From: Pseudomonas sp. UBA2684
GTDB lineage: Bacteria > Pseudomonadota > Gammaproteobacteria > Pseudomonadales > Pseudomonadaceae
Assembly: GCA_002354655.1 (NCBI GenBank)
Contig: DELY01000034.1
Coordinates: forward strand, 35,835 to 99,834
Reading direction: 5' to 3'
Length of the DNA: 64,000 nt
Of this stretch, positions 22,509-33,059 are shown piece after piece (the stretch's first letter is position 1; the number at the start of each line of letters is the position of its first letter). The notes under the pieces were generated by a model. The model saw only the letters and a program-made list of their open reading frames with translations. It did no database searches and was not told the DNA's origin. The translations under genes were made by a program, and so were the position numbers.

Positions 22509-22742
22509 TCAGTGCAATACGCGCGGCGACTCATCCTGCTCAAAGTCACCCTCAGCCAATCTGCCAGCCATTTGCACGCCGACATTAAGCATGGCTTTGG
22601 CAACCTCGACATGCTGTCCTTGCAAGAAAGCTTTGGCATCGGCCGAAAAATCCAGCACCACCAGAGCCTCTTCATCCTCCGCGCGGCGCAGGGCAATTCG
22701 CCCATCGGGCAGCTCGACGATTTCAAGGAAGGATGTAGGCAT
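22509..22742 (-). CDS. Conserved small protein of unknown function
   Basis: A 77-residue acidic cytosolic protein beginning MPTSFLEIVELPDGRIALRR and containing DAKAFLQGQHVEVAKAMLNVG. I recognise it as a conserved Pseudomonas hypothetical of this neighbourhood but know of no function. No signal peptide, membrane helix or cysteine motif is present. The ATG at 22742 is preferred over an upstream in-frame start at 22787. Confidence 0.75.
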   Translation of the reverse strand: MPTSFLEIVELPDGRIALRRAEDEEALVVLDFSADAKAFLQGQHVEVAKAMLNVGVQMAGRLAEGDFEQDESPRVLH

Positions 22743-22819
22743 AGGGTTGGCTCTCCACGAAAGGCCGGCATTGTAACAGCCGACCAAGGCACGCCCTAGT
22801 CCGCTTATCTAAACTCAAC

Positions 22820-23338
22820 TCACCACTCGCTGAGTGACTCACGAAAACGCCGCGCCAATGCGCTCAACTCTTGCCGCCATTCCTCCAGCGTTTCACGCGC
22901 CACCGGCGGTAACTCTTGATCCAGGCTCACGGCCTCGATCAGCGCTGTACGCGGATCGATCTTGACCTTCTTCGCCGCCTGCGGAGGCTGAAACAGCTCG
23001 GCATAGGCGCTCAGCAGCTGCGCCAGCCAGGTTTCTGGTTGCTCCGCCAACTCGACCAATTCAGCCAACTCCGGGCTCGGTGCAGCCTGCAAAATGGCTT
23101 TATTCAGTAGCTGCTCGACACGCGGTGCATTGCTTTCGGGCAAACGGTAGTAGCCGGCAATTTCGTGACACAAACCGAGCACCGCCCCATACAGATGGAA
23201 CAATGCCGCTTCACGCTCGGCCTGCACCAGCGCCTGGGCGTTCATTGCCTGCCCTTCCTGAGCTTTGCGCAGGGACTCCAGCGCGAGCCCGGCGTAGAAG
23301 ATTTTCTGATTGGTGCGGGTATACAGCTCATGGGCCAT
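22820..23338 (-). CDS. Conserved hypothetical protein (DUF6586-like)
   Basis: A 172-residue, mostly helical, cytosolic protein starting MAHELYTRTNQKIFYAGLAL. It has LYGAVLGLCHEIAGYYRL near residue 50 and a C-terminal ETLEEWRQELSALARRFRESLSEW. It matches a conserved Pseudomonas family beside topA; I would link it tentatively to DUF6586. No catalytic motif is visible. The upstream in-frame ATG at 23353 is less likely because the family begins MAHELYTRTN. Confidence 0.72.
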   Translation of the reverse strand: MAHELYTRTNQKIFYAGLALESLRKAQEGQAMNAQALVQAEREAALFHLYGAVLGLCHEIAGYYRLPESNAPRVEQLLNKAILQAAPSPELAELVELAEQPETWLAQLLSAYAELFQPPQAAKKVKIDPRTALIEAVSLDQELPPVARETLEEWRQELSALARRFRESLSEW

Positions 23339-23409
23339 AAGGGCGCCCTCCACTACGGATCAAGTCACTATACGCGCGCCTACAACCTGTAGACGCGCAC
23401 CTGGTCCGA

Positions 23410-26019
23410 TCAGCGTTTGTCTTCGACTTTCCACTTGTCGCCGTCATAGAACGCACGCCAGCCGGTCGGTTTGCCGTCGACCTCGGTCTGCACGTACTGC
23501 TCTTTGGTCTTGCGGCTGTAGCGGATCACTGCTGGACGCCCATCCGGGTCTTTCTTCGGCGCATCGACGAGGAAGTGATACTTCGGATCGATTTCGTCCT
23601 TGTGCGGAATCAACTCCTGCACCAAAGGCGCGCGGGTTTCGCGGTTCTTTGGAAACTGGCTGGCGGCGAGGAACAAGCCGGAAGCGCCGTCACGCAGGAT
23701 GTAGGTGTCGTTGACCTTCTCGCACTTGAGCTCCGGCATTTTCACCGGGTCCATCTTCGGCGGCGCGGCTTCGCCACTTTTCAGCAGCTTGCGGGTGTTC
23801 TTGCATTCGCTGTTGGTGCAACCGAAAAACTTGCCGAAACGGCCGGTTTTCAGCTGCATCTGGCTACCGCACTTGTCGCAGTCCAGGCTCGGGCCTTCGT
23901 AGCCTTTGATGCGGTATTGCCCTTGCTCAATCTCGTACCCCGCACAGTCGGGGTTATTCCCACAGATATGCAGCTTGCGGGTTTCATCGAGCAAGTAAGC
24001 ATCCATGGCAGTCGAGCAGATTGGACAGCGGTGCTTGCCCAACAACACGCGGGATTCCGACTCGCCCTCATCGTCCGCAGCGATTTCATCGCCCGGCACC
24101 AGGTTAAGGGTCGACTTACAGCGCTCTTTGGGCGGCAATGCATAACCCGAGCAACCGAGGAATACCCCGGTGGACGCCGTGCGAATCATCATCGGCCGGG
24201 CGCATTCGCGACAGGCGATATCCGTCGGAGTCGGCAGATTGGCACGCATACCGCTATCGCTGGCCTCGGCCACCTCGAGCTTTTTCTTGAAGTCGCCGTA
24301 GAACTCATCGAGCACATGCTTCCACTCGCGCTCGCCCTGGGCCACGTCGTCGAGGTGCTCTTCCATGCCGGCGGTAAAGCCGTAATCCATCAGATTGGAG
24401 AAGCTCTCACCGAGACGCTCGGTGACGATGTCGCCCATCTTTTCTGAGTAGAAACGGCGGTTGTGCAACGCCACGTAACCACGGTCCTGGATGGTGCCGA
24501 TGATTGCGGCATAGGTCGACGGGCGACCGATGCCGCGCTTTTCCATTTCCTTGACCAGGCTGGCTTCCGAGTAACGCGCGGGTGGCTTGGTGAAGTGCTG
24601 GCTCGGGTCGAGCTTGACCAGTTTGAGCACTTCGCCCTGATTCATTTCCGGCAGCACATCGTCGTCGCCCGGTTTGCTCAGCTGCGGCAGTGCGCGGGTG
24701 TAACCGTCGAACTTGAGAATTCGGCCCTTGGCGCGCAACTCGAACTGCGCCGCAGTCACGGTGACGGTGGTCGACAGGTATTCGGCCGGCGGCATCTGGC
24801 AGGCGACGAACTGGCGCCAGATCAGCTCATACAGACGCTCGGCATCGCGCTCCATGCCCGACAGCTGAGTCGGCTTGAGGTTGACATCGGACGGACGAAT
24901 CGCTTCGTGCGCCTCTTGCGCGCCCTCTTTGCTGCTGTAAGCAATTGGATTGGCCGGCAGGTATTTTTTGCCGAACTCGCCTTCGATGAAGTCACGCACC
25001 ATGCTCACGGCGTCCGCCGACAGGTTGGTCGAGTCGGTACGCATGTAGGTGATGTAACCCGCCTCGTAGAGACGCTGGGCCATCATCATGGTCTTCTTCA
25101 CCCCAAAGCCCAGGCGGTTGCTCGCGGCCTGCTGCAGGGTGGAGGTGATAAACGGGGCCGACGGCTTACTGCTGGTCGGTTTGTCTTCACGCTTGGCAAT
25201 GCTGTAGCTGGACGCCTTGAGGGTATCCAGGGCCGCCATCGCCTGAGCTTCATTGAGCGGTTTAAATGCAGCACCGTTCTCGCGAGCCACTTCGAAGCGC
25301 ACGTTGGCGCCTTTAGCCGTGCCCAGATCGGCGTGCACTTCCCAATACTCTTCGGGGACGAAGGCGCGGATTTCCTTCTCGCGCTCGACCACCAGCTTCA
25401 CCGCCACCGACTGCACACGGCCGGCAGACAGGCCGCGGGCGATCTTGGCCCACAGCAGCGGCGAGACCATGTAGCCCACTACGCGATCGAGGAAACGCCG
25501 CGCCTGCTGGGCATTAACCCGATTGATGTCCAGCTCGCCCGGTTTGGAGAACGCTTCCTGGATGGCTTTCTTGGTGATTTCGTTGAACACCACGCGCTTG
25601 TAGCGACTGTCATCGCCACCGATGGATTCGCGCAGGTGCCAGGCAATGGCTTCCCCCTCGCGATCCAAGTCGGTTGCGAGATAGATGGTGTCGGCTTCCT
25701 TGGCCAGTCGGCGCAGTTCTTCGACGACCTTTTCCTTGCCGGGAAGGATCTCGTACTGGGCCTTCCAGCCATGTTCGGGATCGACCCCCATGCGCGTGAA
25801 CAGCTGGCGCTTGGCTTTTTCCTTGGGCGACAGCGCCGGCACTTCGCCTGCCGCTGCTTTGCCGCGTTTGGCCGGCTCTTTGGCGGTGCTTGCCGAGCCG
25901 CTGGTAGGCAGGTCACGGATATGGCCGATGCTCGACTTCACCACGTACTCGTTGCCCAAGTACTTGTTGATGGTCTTGGCCTTGGCCGGGGATTCCACGA
26001 TGACCAGCGATTTGCCCAT
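23410..26019 (-). CDS. topA: DNA topoisomerase I
   Basis: An 869-residue type IA topoisomerase that relaxes negative supercoils. It begins [22 protein letters not shown] (Toprim domain), with the metal-binding [12 protein letters not shown]. The active-site tyrosine is in [13 protein letters not shown], near residue 328. Three C-terminal zinc-ribbon-like modules follow: CRECARPMM...[12 protein letters not shown]...C, and [10 protein letters not shown]...CTNSEC. A basic tail follows them. The start at 26019 fits the family; the in-frame extension to 26067 does not. Confidence 0.97.
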   Translation of the reverse strand: MGKSLVIVESPAKAKTINKYLGNEYVVKSSIGHIRDLPTSGSASTAKEPAKRGKAAAGEVPALSPKEKAKRQLFTRMGVDPEHGWKAQYEILPGKEKVVEELRRLAKEADTIYLATDLDREGEAIAWHLRESIGGDDSRYKRVVFNEITKKAIQEAFSKPGELDINRVNAQQARRFLDRVVGYMVSPLLWAKIARGLSAGRVQSVAVKLVVEREKEIRAFVPEEYWEVHADLGTAKGANVRFEVARENGAAFKPLNEAQAMAALDTLKASSYSIAKREDKPTSSKPSAPFITSTLQQAASNRLGFGVKKTMMMAQRLYEAGYITYMRTDSTNLSADAVSMVRDFIEGEFGKKYLPANPIAYSSKEGAQEAHEAIRPSDVNLKPTQLSGMERDAERLYELIWRQFVACQMPPAEYLSTTVTVTAAQFELRAKGRILKFDGYTRALPQLSKPGDDDVLPEMNQGEVLKLVKLDPSQHFTKPPARYSEASLVKEMEKRGIGRPSTYAAIIGTIQDRGYVALHNRRFYSEKMGDIVTERLGESFSNLMDYGFTAGMEEHLDDVAQGEREWKHVLDEFYGDFKKKLEVAEASDSGMRANLPTPTDIACRECARPMMIRTASTGVFLGCSGYALPPKERCKSTLNLVPGDEIAADDEGESESRVLLGKHRCPICSTAMDAYLLDETRKLHICGNNPDCAGYEIEQGQYRIKGYEGPSLDCDKCGSQMQLKTGRFGKFFGCTNSECKNTRKLLKSGEAAPPKMDPVKMPELKCEKVNDTYILRDGASGLFLAASQFPKNRETRAPLVQELIPHKDEIDPKYHFLVDAPKKDPDGRPAVIRYSRKTKEQYVQTEVDGKPTGWRAFYDGDKWKVEDKR

Positions 26020-26144
26020 GGATTGGAAAATTCCTGAAATTCGATAAATAAATGCGGGAGGCGCCACGTAGCCAGCTAGCGCGGCACCGCTATATATAGT
26101 GGTGGTTAAGGTGAGGTCAAGCGCAGCAATGGCCCGACATCAGC

Positions 26145-26381
26145 TCAGGGCCGAGTAAAAACAGGTGTTTCGGCCTGAATCAAAGCAAAGCGCGGAACCG
26201 TCTCGCCGTCCACCTCGACGCTTTCGCAGAACATCTCCAGCGGTCGCACCCACAGGCCGTAGTCGCCGTATAGCGCCTGATAGACCACAACCTGCTGCTG
26301 CGTCTCGGAATGCTGGGCAACGCCAAACACACGGTACTCAGGCCCTTTGTAATGACGATAAAGCCCAGGCTGCAATTGCAT
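26145..26381 (-). CDS. DUF1653 domain protein
   Basis: A 78-residue protein made almost entirely of a DUF1653 domain: LQPGLYRHYKGPEYRVFGVAQHSET, then VVVYQALYGDYGLWVRPLEMF. The family is widespread with unknown function. The ATG at 26381 follows AAGGA. A 10-base-pair AT-rich hairpin lies directly upstream of the ribosome site (26395-26423). Confidence 0.85.
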   Translation of the reverse strand: MQLQPGLYRHYKGPEYRVFGVAQHSETQQQVVVYQALYGDYGLWVRPLEMFCESVEVDGETVPRFALIQAETPVFTRP

Positions 26382-26493
26382 GGCTGAATTCCTTGGAAAT
26401 TTTTCTGCCGACAAAAAATTTCCGGGAGAAATTTTTCACGTCGCGTAGCGACGGCCCGAAGGGTGGCGGCCATGGATGGCAGGCCAAAAACAA

Positions 26494-26518
26494 AAACCGG
26501 GGCACAAGGCCCCGGTTT
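26494..26518 (-). terminator. fadA Rho-independent terminator
   Basis: A 10-base-pair stem AAACCGGGGC/GCCCCGGTTT with loop ACAAG is followed on the minus strand by a T-rich run. It lies 17 bases after the fadA stop. Confidence 0.88.
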
Positions 26519-26534
26519 CACATCGCCCAACGCT

Positions 26535-27740
<1,206 letters not shown>

Positions 27741-29888
27741 TTAACCGAAGAACTTCTGGCCCTTGGCGGCCATTTCGCGAAGCTTGGCGGTCGGGTGGTA
27801 CAGCGCGCCCAGATCGGCGTACTTGTCGGCCAGGGCTACGAATTCGGCTACACCGAGGCTGTCGATGTAACGCAGCGCACCACCGCGGAAGGGCGGGAAG
27901 CCGATACCGTAGATCAGGCCCATATCGGCCTCGGCAGCGGTCTCGACGATGCCGTCTTCCAGGCAGCGTACGGTCTCCAGGCACAGCGGAATCATCATGA
28001 AGTTGATGATGTCTTCATCGGTGACTTCACGCTGCTCGCTGACGATGGACTTGAGCAACTCGTAAGCCTGCGGGTCGGTGACCTTTTTCGGCTTGCCGCG
28101 CTTGTCCATTTCGTAGGCATAGAAGCCCTTGCCGTTCTTCTGGCCCAGACGATTGGCTTCGTACATCACGTCGACCGCGGTACGGCCTTCGACCGCCATG
28201 CGATCCGGGAAGCCTTCGGCCATCACGTCACGGCCATGGTGGCCAGTGTCGATACCGACCACGTCGGACAGGTACGCCGGGCCCATCGGCCAGCCGAACT
28301 TCTCCATGACCTTGTCGATACGCACGAAGTCGACACCGAAACCGAGCAGCTTGGAGAAGCCGCCGAAGTACGGGAACAGCACGCGGTTGACCAGGAAGCC
28401 CGGGCAGTCGTTGACCACAACCGGAGTCTTGCCCATCTTCTTGGCGTAAGCCACGGTGGTGGCAATTGCCACGTCACCGGACTTCTCGCCACGGATCACT
28501 TCGACCAGCGGCATCATGTGCACCGGGTTGAAGAAGTGCATGCCGCAGAAGTTTTCCGGACGCTTCAGCGCTTGCGCGAGCAGGCTGATGGAAATTGTCG
28601 AGGTGTTGGACGTCAGGATCGCATCGTCCTTGACCAAGCCTTCCACTTCGGCCAATACGGCTTGCTTGACCTTGGGGTTCTCGACCACGGCCTCGACGAC
28701 GATGTCGACATTGCCGAAATCACCGTAGGACAGGGTCGGACGAATGGCGTTGAGAGCTTCGGCCATCTTCGCTGCGGTCAAACGCCCTTTGGCAACGCGG
28801 TTGCCAAGCAGCTTGGAGGCTTCGTTCAGGCCCATCTGGATACCGTCTTCACGGATATCCTTCATCAGGATCGGCGTGCCTTTGACAGCCGACTGATAGG
28901 CGATACCGCCACCCATGATGCCGGCGCCGAGTACAGCGGCCAGTTTCACGTCTTTGGCGATTTCGTCGTGGTGCTTGGCCTTCTTCTTCAGTTCCTGATC
29001 GTTCAGGAACAGACCAATCAGGCTGGCGGCAACTGGCGTTTTAGCCAGTTTGACGAAGCCTGCGGCTTCCACTTCCAGCGCTTTATCACGACCGAAGTTG
29101 GCGGCTTTCTGGATGGTTTTGATCGCTTCGACTGGAGCCGGGTAGTTCGGGCCTGCTTGGCCTGCCACAAACCCCTTGGCGGTTTCGAAGCACATCATTT
29201 GTTCGATGGCGTTGAGCTTGAGCTTGTCCAGCTTTGGCTGACGCTTGGCCTGGTAGTCCAGCTCGCCGGAAATAGCGCGCTTGACCAGGTCCAGAGCAGC
29301 AGCTTGCAGCTTGTCACCGCTGACCACGGCATCCACGGCACCCACTTTAAGGGCGTCGTCAGCGCGATTTTCCTTGCCAGAGGCAATCCACTCGACAGCG
29401 TTATCGGTGCCAATCACGCGCGGCAGACGTACGGTGCCGCCGAAGCCCGGGTAGAGGCCCAACTTGACTTCCGGCAGGCCCACTTTGGCGCTGTCGGCCA
29501 TGACGCGGTAATCCGCCGCCAGGCACATTTCAAAACCACCGCCCAGAGCGATGCCATTGATGGCGACGACGGTCGGTACATTGAGGTCTTCAAAATCACT
29601 GAAGATCTTGTTGGCTTCGAGGTTGCCAGCCACCAGCTCTGCATCCGGCAACTTGAAGTTGTCGACGAACTCGGTGATGTCGGCGCCGACGATAAATACG
29701 TCTTTGCCACTGGTGACAATCACGCCTTTGATCGAACCATCGGCCTTGATTGCATCAACGGACTGACGCAGCTCGTTCAGGGTTAGACGGTTGAATTTGT
29801 TGACGGACTCACCCTTGAGGTCGAATTTCAATTCGACGATGCCGCTCTCAAGAGCCTTAACCGTGATGGCTTTACCTTCGTAAATCAT
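27741..29888 (-). CDS. fadB: Fatty-acid oxidation complex alpha subunit FadB
   Basis: A 715-residue multifunctional protein. The N-terminal enoyl-CoA hydratase/isomerase domain contains GADITEFV and [19 protein letters not shown]. The 3-hydroxyacyl-CoA dehydrogenase domain follows, with [18 protein letters not shown] and [17 protein letters not shown], then a C-terminal dehydrogenase domain. With FadA it carries out the inner steps of beta-oxidation. The ATG at 29888 follows GGAGA and matches family length; the in-frame extension to 29993 is not used. PsrA is the expected repressor. Confidence 0.97.
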   Translation of the reverse strand: MIYEGKAITVKALESGIVELKFDLKGESVNKFNRLTLNELRQSVDAIKADGSIKGVIVTSGKDVFIVGADITEFVDNFKLPDAELVAGNLEANKIFSDFEDLNVPTVVAINGIALGGGFEMCLAADYRVMADSAKVGLPEVKLGLYPGFGGTVRLPRVIGTDNAVEWIASGKENRADDALKVGAVDAVVSGDKLQAAALDLVKRAISGELDYQAKRQPKLDKLKLNAIEQMMCFETAKGFVAGQAGPNYPAPVEAIKTIQKAANFGRDKALEVEAAGFVKLAKTPVAASLIGLFLNDQELKKKAKHHDEIAKDVKLAAVLGAGIMGGGIAYQSAVKGTPILMKDIREDGIQMGLNEASKLLGNRVAKGRLTAAKMAEALNAIRPTLSYGDFGNVDIVVEAVVENPKVKQAVLAEVEGLVKDDAILTSNTSTISISLLAQALKRPENFCGMHFFNPVHMMPLVEVIRGEKSGDVAIATTVAYAKKMGKTPVVVNDCPGFLVNRVLFPYFGGFSKLLGFGVDFVRIDKVMEKFGWPMGPAYLSDVVGIDTGHHGRDVMAEGFPDRMAVEGRTAVDVMYEANRLGQKNGKGFYAYEMDKRGKPKKVTDPQAYELLKSIVSEQREVTDEDIINFMMIPLCLETVRCLEDGIVETAAEADMGLIYGIGFPPFRGGALRYIDSLGVAEFVALADKYADLGALYHPTAKLREMAAKGQKFFG

Positions 29889-30368
29889 CAACTGATCTCC
29901 ACGGTATGGAAGCTGAACAGTACACATCGGAGCCAACCAGCAAGCTATCCCACGGCACAGCCGTCGAGAATAGCTCCAATCAGTCTGGCACACCCACCGA
30001 CGCGATAATCGGGCTGTAAAGGCGCTGCTTTTTCAGGCAAACGCTCAATTCATACGCCCGTTTGATTTGGGTGCGCACACCATCACGGAAAAGCCGCGAA
30101 TTGTCAATTGACCGTGCAACAGCGGCGGCGCCCGTCATTCCCGAAAGGCCTTGTAGCGGCCCACACTATCGGGAGATTGAGGCGAACACGCGATCATCGG
30201 CGCCGATAACGCGCTATTCGTCGGGTCTTTAGGCAACAAGTGTGATCCAGCGCATACCTAGCCAAATCATTTTGCTCCGGGTACAGTCGTCTCAACACGG
30301 CCGGATTAGACCGAGCGTGATTAAAAACAAAAACAAATTAAAGCCCTACGGGCACCACGGAGTACCCC
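29889..30368. promoter_or_regulatory. fadB upstream region (480 bases, no gene)
   Basis: This gap separates divergent fadB and an exported protein. It must carry the fadBA promoter. I find no close PsrA operator. Half-sites CAAAC (30038-30042) and GTTTG (30060-30064) face each other but 17 bases apart instead of 2-4. A hairpin-like CCCGAAAGGCC...CGGGAG area lies at 30138-30177. A-rich sequence (30319-30345) stands before the plus-strand gene. No open frame with coding character is seen. Confidence 0.5.
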
Positions 30369-31190
30369 ATGTCGAGCCGCCGTCTGCTTGCCATTTCGCT
30401 GAGCACCCTGCTCGCCCTCACACTTCCCCTGTTCAGCCTGCATACCCACGCCGCAGCCCCCGCCGACAGCCTGCTGAAGCTGCATCAATTGCGCCTGGCC
30501 GCACAAAAAAGCCTGGGCGACTTCTATATGTATAACGGCATGGAGGGCGACCAGCGTTATGCGCGAATGATCAGCGAATCATTGCTCGAAGCCAACGAGC
30601 GCCTGAATGGCTTGACCGATATGCCTGGCGAGGGCTCGAAGGCACTGCGCTCGCAGCTTGAGCAGCAATGGAAAGGCTACCAAATCGACTTGAACAACCT
30701 GACCAGCGCACTGAAAAGCCAGGGATTTACCGACCTGCAACCGGTGGCCGACCTGGCGAGCCGCAATCAACAATTGATGGCGCTGAGCCAGGAGCTGTAC
30801 AGCAAAATCCAGCAGGAAAGTGGCCAGAATGTCCCGGGCCTGACTCAGCAGAGCCGTGCACAAAGTCTGCTGATGCAGGCGATTGCCGTGGACTATGCTT
30901 CGCGCAGTGCATCGGTGGGCGCAACCTTTATGGGCGGCGGAGAAAGCCGACCGATCGAAGAACTGGTCAGCGAGTTCGCCAGCAACCTGGCGACCCTGGA
31001 AAAAGCGCCGCAGAACACCCCGGAGATTGCGCAGACCCTCAGCGGTGTCAGTACGAAATGGCGCTATATCGAAAAATCGCTGATGAACTACAACGAAAAC
31101 AGCGTACCTTTCTTGGTCAACAAGTACTCCGACAGCATCATCGAAGGGCTGGAAGATGTTTCCGCCCAGTACTCAGCGACTCAGCTCTGA
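30369..31190 (+). CDS. Exported helical protein of unknown function
   Basis: A 273-residue protein with a signal peptide (MSSRRLLAISLSTLLALTL, cleavage near THAAA). The mature part is helical, with LHQLRLAAQKSLGDFYMYNGMEGDQRYARMI and a C-terminal VSTKWRYIEKSLMNYNENSVPFLVNKYSDSI. It looks like a four-helix periplasmic sensor-like fold. I recognise it as a conserved Pseudomonas hypothetical of this locus, without function. A good terminator follows. Confidence 0.78.
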   Translation: MSSRRLLAISLSTLLALTLPLFSLHTHAAAPADSLLKLHQLRLAAQKSLGDFYMYNGMEGDQRYARMISESLLEANERLNGLTDMPGEGSKALRSQLEQQWKGYQIDLNNLTSALKSQGFTDLQPVADLASRNQQLMALSQELYSKIQQESGQNVPGLTQQSRAQSLLMQAIAVDYASRSASVGATFMGGGESRPIEELVSEFASNLATLEKAPQNTPEIAQTLSGVSTKWRYIEKSLMNYNENSVPFLVNKYSDSIIEGLEDVSAQYSATQL

Positions 31191-31251
31191 GCCGATAACG
31201 CTCAGCACATGCCTCATTCAGCTTTTCCGGCCTGCCTGGCCGTTCTTCCAG

Positions 31252-31275
31252 CCCGGTGCTTGCGCCGGGTTTTTC
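31252..31275 (+). terminator. Rho-independent terminator
   Basis: A 7-base-pair stem CCCGGTG/CGCCGGG (one G-T pair, loop CTTG) is followed by TTTTTC. It ends the transcript of the exported protein at 30369-31190. Confidence 0.8.
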
Positions 31276-31298
31276 TTTGCCGCCAGCGCGCCACGTGC

Positions 31299-31745
31299 TC
31301 AGGCGCGCGCCAACAGAAAATCGGCAATCTTGTGCAGCGAATCGGCCTGTGCCCGCTCCCCCCAATACAACGCAACCATTTGCGTTGTCGCCTCGACCTT
31401 GTAAACATCCGCCGGCAACTGTGCCAACTGCGCGGCCAGGGACGCATCGGCGCACGGCTCACGCCATTTATTCAGCCACGTACCCGGCTTGGCCTGCCAA
31501 TAGCACCAACTGTCTACCTGTCCCCGTCGCCGCGCGCGGTGGTATTGCGCACACGAAACCGGCGGTTCCTGGGCCAGCCAGTGCGGCCACTCCTGGCGCG
31601 ACAACTGCATCGCCAAGCCCAAACGCCGCGCCTGCAAACGCACGTCCATGCGGCCGCGCTGGCGCCGCGACGGCATCAATAAGGCCAACGGGCTGAGCAC
31701 AACGATCAGGAGCAACAACACGATCCACGGGTTCATAGTTTTCAT
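31299..31745 (-). CDS. Single-pass membrane protein of unknown function
   Basis: A 148-residue protein anchored by one N-terminal helix (about residues 6-26, WIVLLLLIVVLSPLALLM). A basic segment PSRRQRGRMDVRLQARRLGL and a conserved cytosolic or periplasmic domain with HWLAQEPPVSCAQYHRARR and VDSWCYWQAKPGTWLNKW follow. Two cysteines and many tryptophans stand out. No family function is known to me. The gene corresponds in place to the one beside the universal stress gene in P. aeruginosa. The start may be three codons later (MNPWIV). Confidence 0.75.
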   Translation of the reverse strand: MKTMNPWIVLLLLIVVLSPLALLMPSRRQRGRMDVRLQARRLGLAMQLSRQEWPHWLAQEPPVSCAQYHRARRRGQVDSWCYWQAKPGTWLNKWREPCADASLAAQLAQLPADVYKVEATTQMVALYWGERAQADSLHKIADFLLARA

Positions 31746-31823
31746 CTCACAGGCAAAAGCCTGTCGTTAGCGCTCAAGACAGCCATACTTAATAACATTG
31801 GTCCCCCTTAGAAGGAGTCACCC

Positions 31824-32264
31824 ATGCCCTACCAGCACATTCTGGTCGCCGTCGACCTAACCGAGGAATGCGACCCGGTAATGCAACGTGCGCAAAAACT
31901 GGCCACCAGCAGCGGCGCCAAGCTGTCCGTGGTGCACATTGTCGAACCCATGGCCATGGCCTTTGGTGGCGATGTACCGATGGATCTGTCGATGCTGCAA
32001 CAGCAACAGTTCGAACAGGCACGTGAGCGTCTGGATAAGTTCGCCGGAAAATACCCGACACTCGCGGCCGACCAACGTCACCTGGCTTACGGCCAGCCGC
32101 GCCAGGAAATTCATCGCCTGGCCGAAGAACAGGGCTGCGACCTGATCATCGTTGGCAGCCATGGCCGCCACGGCCTAGCGCTGCTGCTCGGCTCTACCGC
32201 CAATGACGTGCTGCACGGCGCACCGTGCGATGTGCTGGCCGTACGCCTGAAGAAAGCGCAATAA
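31824..32264 (+). CDS. Universal stress protein (UspA family)
   Basis: A 146-residue cytosolic Usp fold. It begins MPYQHILVAVDLTEECDPVMQRA and ends with the ATP-binding signature IIVGSHGRHGLALLLGSTANDVL, which fits G-2x-G-9x-G(S/T). This suggests a nucleotide-binding UspFG-type member. AAGGAG precedes the start by eight bases. Its inducing stress is not shown by the sequence. It stands alone, ending in a long inverted repeat shared with the convergent neighbour. Confidence 0.92.
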   Translation: MPYQHILVAVDLTEECDPVMQRAQKLATSSGAKLSVVHIVEPMAMAFGGDVPMDLSMLQQQQFEQARERLDKFAGKYPTLAADQRHLAYGQPRQEIHRLAEEQGCDLIIVGSHGRHGLALLLGSTANDVLHGAPCDVLAVRLKKAQ

Positions 32265-32273
32265 CCGGGCAAC

Positions 32274-32304
32274 GCGGCGAATGAGGCCAGGCCTCATTCG
32301 CCGC
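32274..32304. terminator. Long inverted repeat between convergent genes
   Basis: Fifteen bases GCGGCGAATGAGGCC and their complement are separated by one base. There is no T-run, so termination is likely but not certain. Confidence 0.6.
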
Positions 32305-32309
32305 GGCCG

Positions 32310-32996
32310 TCACTCGAGGTTGTCGCCGGCGCTCATGACCAGCGGACGAATCTTCTGCAGCTGGGTTTCCAGCGAATAGGTCATGCTCGACGACATCGAG
32401 AAAAAGGTCAGGAAGGCCTTGAGATTGGAATCGCCTTCACAGGTATCGTGAATCCGCTGCCAGAAGGCCTGGTTGACCAGCTGCAACTGCTGAAACACCC
32501 TTACCAGCCCCTTCAATTCCCAATCTGCATGACGCCCTTCGCGGAAGTTGAAGTACTGCCGCGCCAAGTACAACGAAAACGCGCGCAGGATGAATTCCTG
32601 GTTATTGGCGAACGGCAGGTGGTTCTGCGCCATCGGCCTGAGTTTGCCCAACACCGGGCAGGCGCTGGTGGCCATGATCACCCCGAGCAGCGCGCGCAAG
32701 CCCTCTTCCAGGCCAACCTGCTTGGTGTACTCACGCTCGGGCGTGCGCACCCAGACCAGGGCTTTCTTGAACGCCGGCAACCCCTGAAAATCTTCGATTA
32801 CCCGGTGCAGATCGACTGCCGCCGGGCAATGACTGAAGGTGTCCTTGCTCAGCGGACAATTGCTGCATTGCTGATAATCAAGACGCGTCCAGCTTGGCGC
32901 CGCCTGCGCCACAGCCAGGTCGTAGGCACGATCCAGCTCGATGCGGTAGCTGAATTCGTGATTGTCGTCGAGAGTAATGCGGTACTCGATGGCCAT
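32310..32996 (-). CDS. Conserved hypothetical protein with a cysteine cluster
   Basis: A 228-residue cytosolic protein. The N-terminal 35 residues are beta-rich (YRITLDDNHEFSYRIELD). A cluster CSNCPLSKDTFSHC follows at residues 44-57, which could bind a metal or cluster. The rest is helical, with a further Cys in ATSACPVLGKLRPMAQNHLPF. I recognise it as a conserved pseudomonad hypothetical (tentatively DUF6901) with no function known to me. The start follows GGAGA. Confidence 0.75.
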   Translation of the reverse strand: MAIEYRITLDDNHEFSYRIELDRAYDLAVAQAAPSWTRLDYQQCSNCPLSKDTFSHCPAAVDLHRVIEDFQGLPAFKKALVWVRTPEREYTKQVGLEEGLRALLGVIMATSACPVLGKLRPMAQNHLPFANNQEFILRAFSLYLARQYFNFREGRHADWELKGLVRVFQQLQLVNQAFWQRIHDTCEGDSNLKAFLTFFSMSSSMTYSLETQLQKIRPLVMSAGDNLE

Positions 32997-33059
32997 GCGT
33001 ATCTCCGCCAGACTTCTTAAGGTTCTGTTTTAGGAATATCAACCACGTTATAACGCGCT

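Noticed and set aside
24463-26037. A 524-codon plus-strand frame inside topA.
   Set aside because: topA is complete on the other strand; this frame has no recognisable domain.
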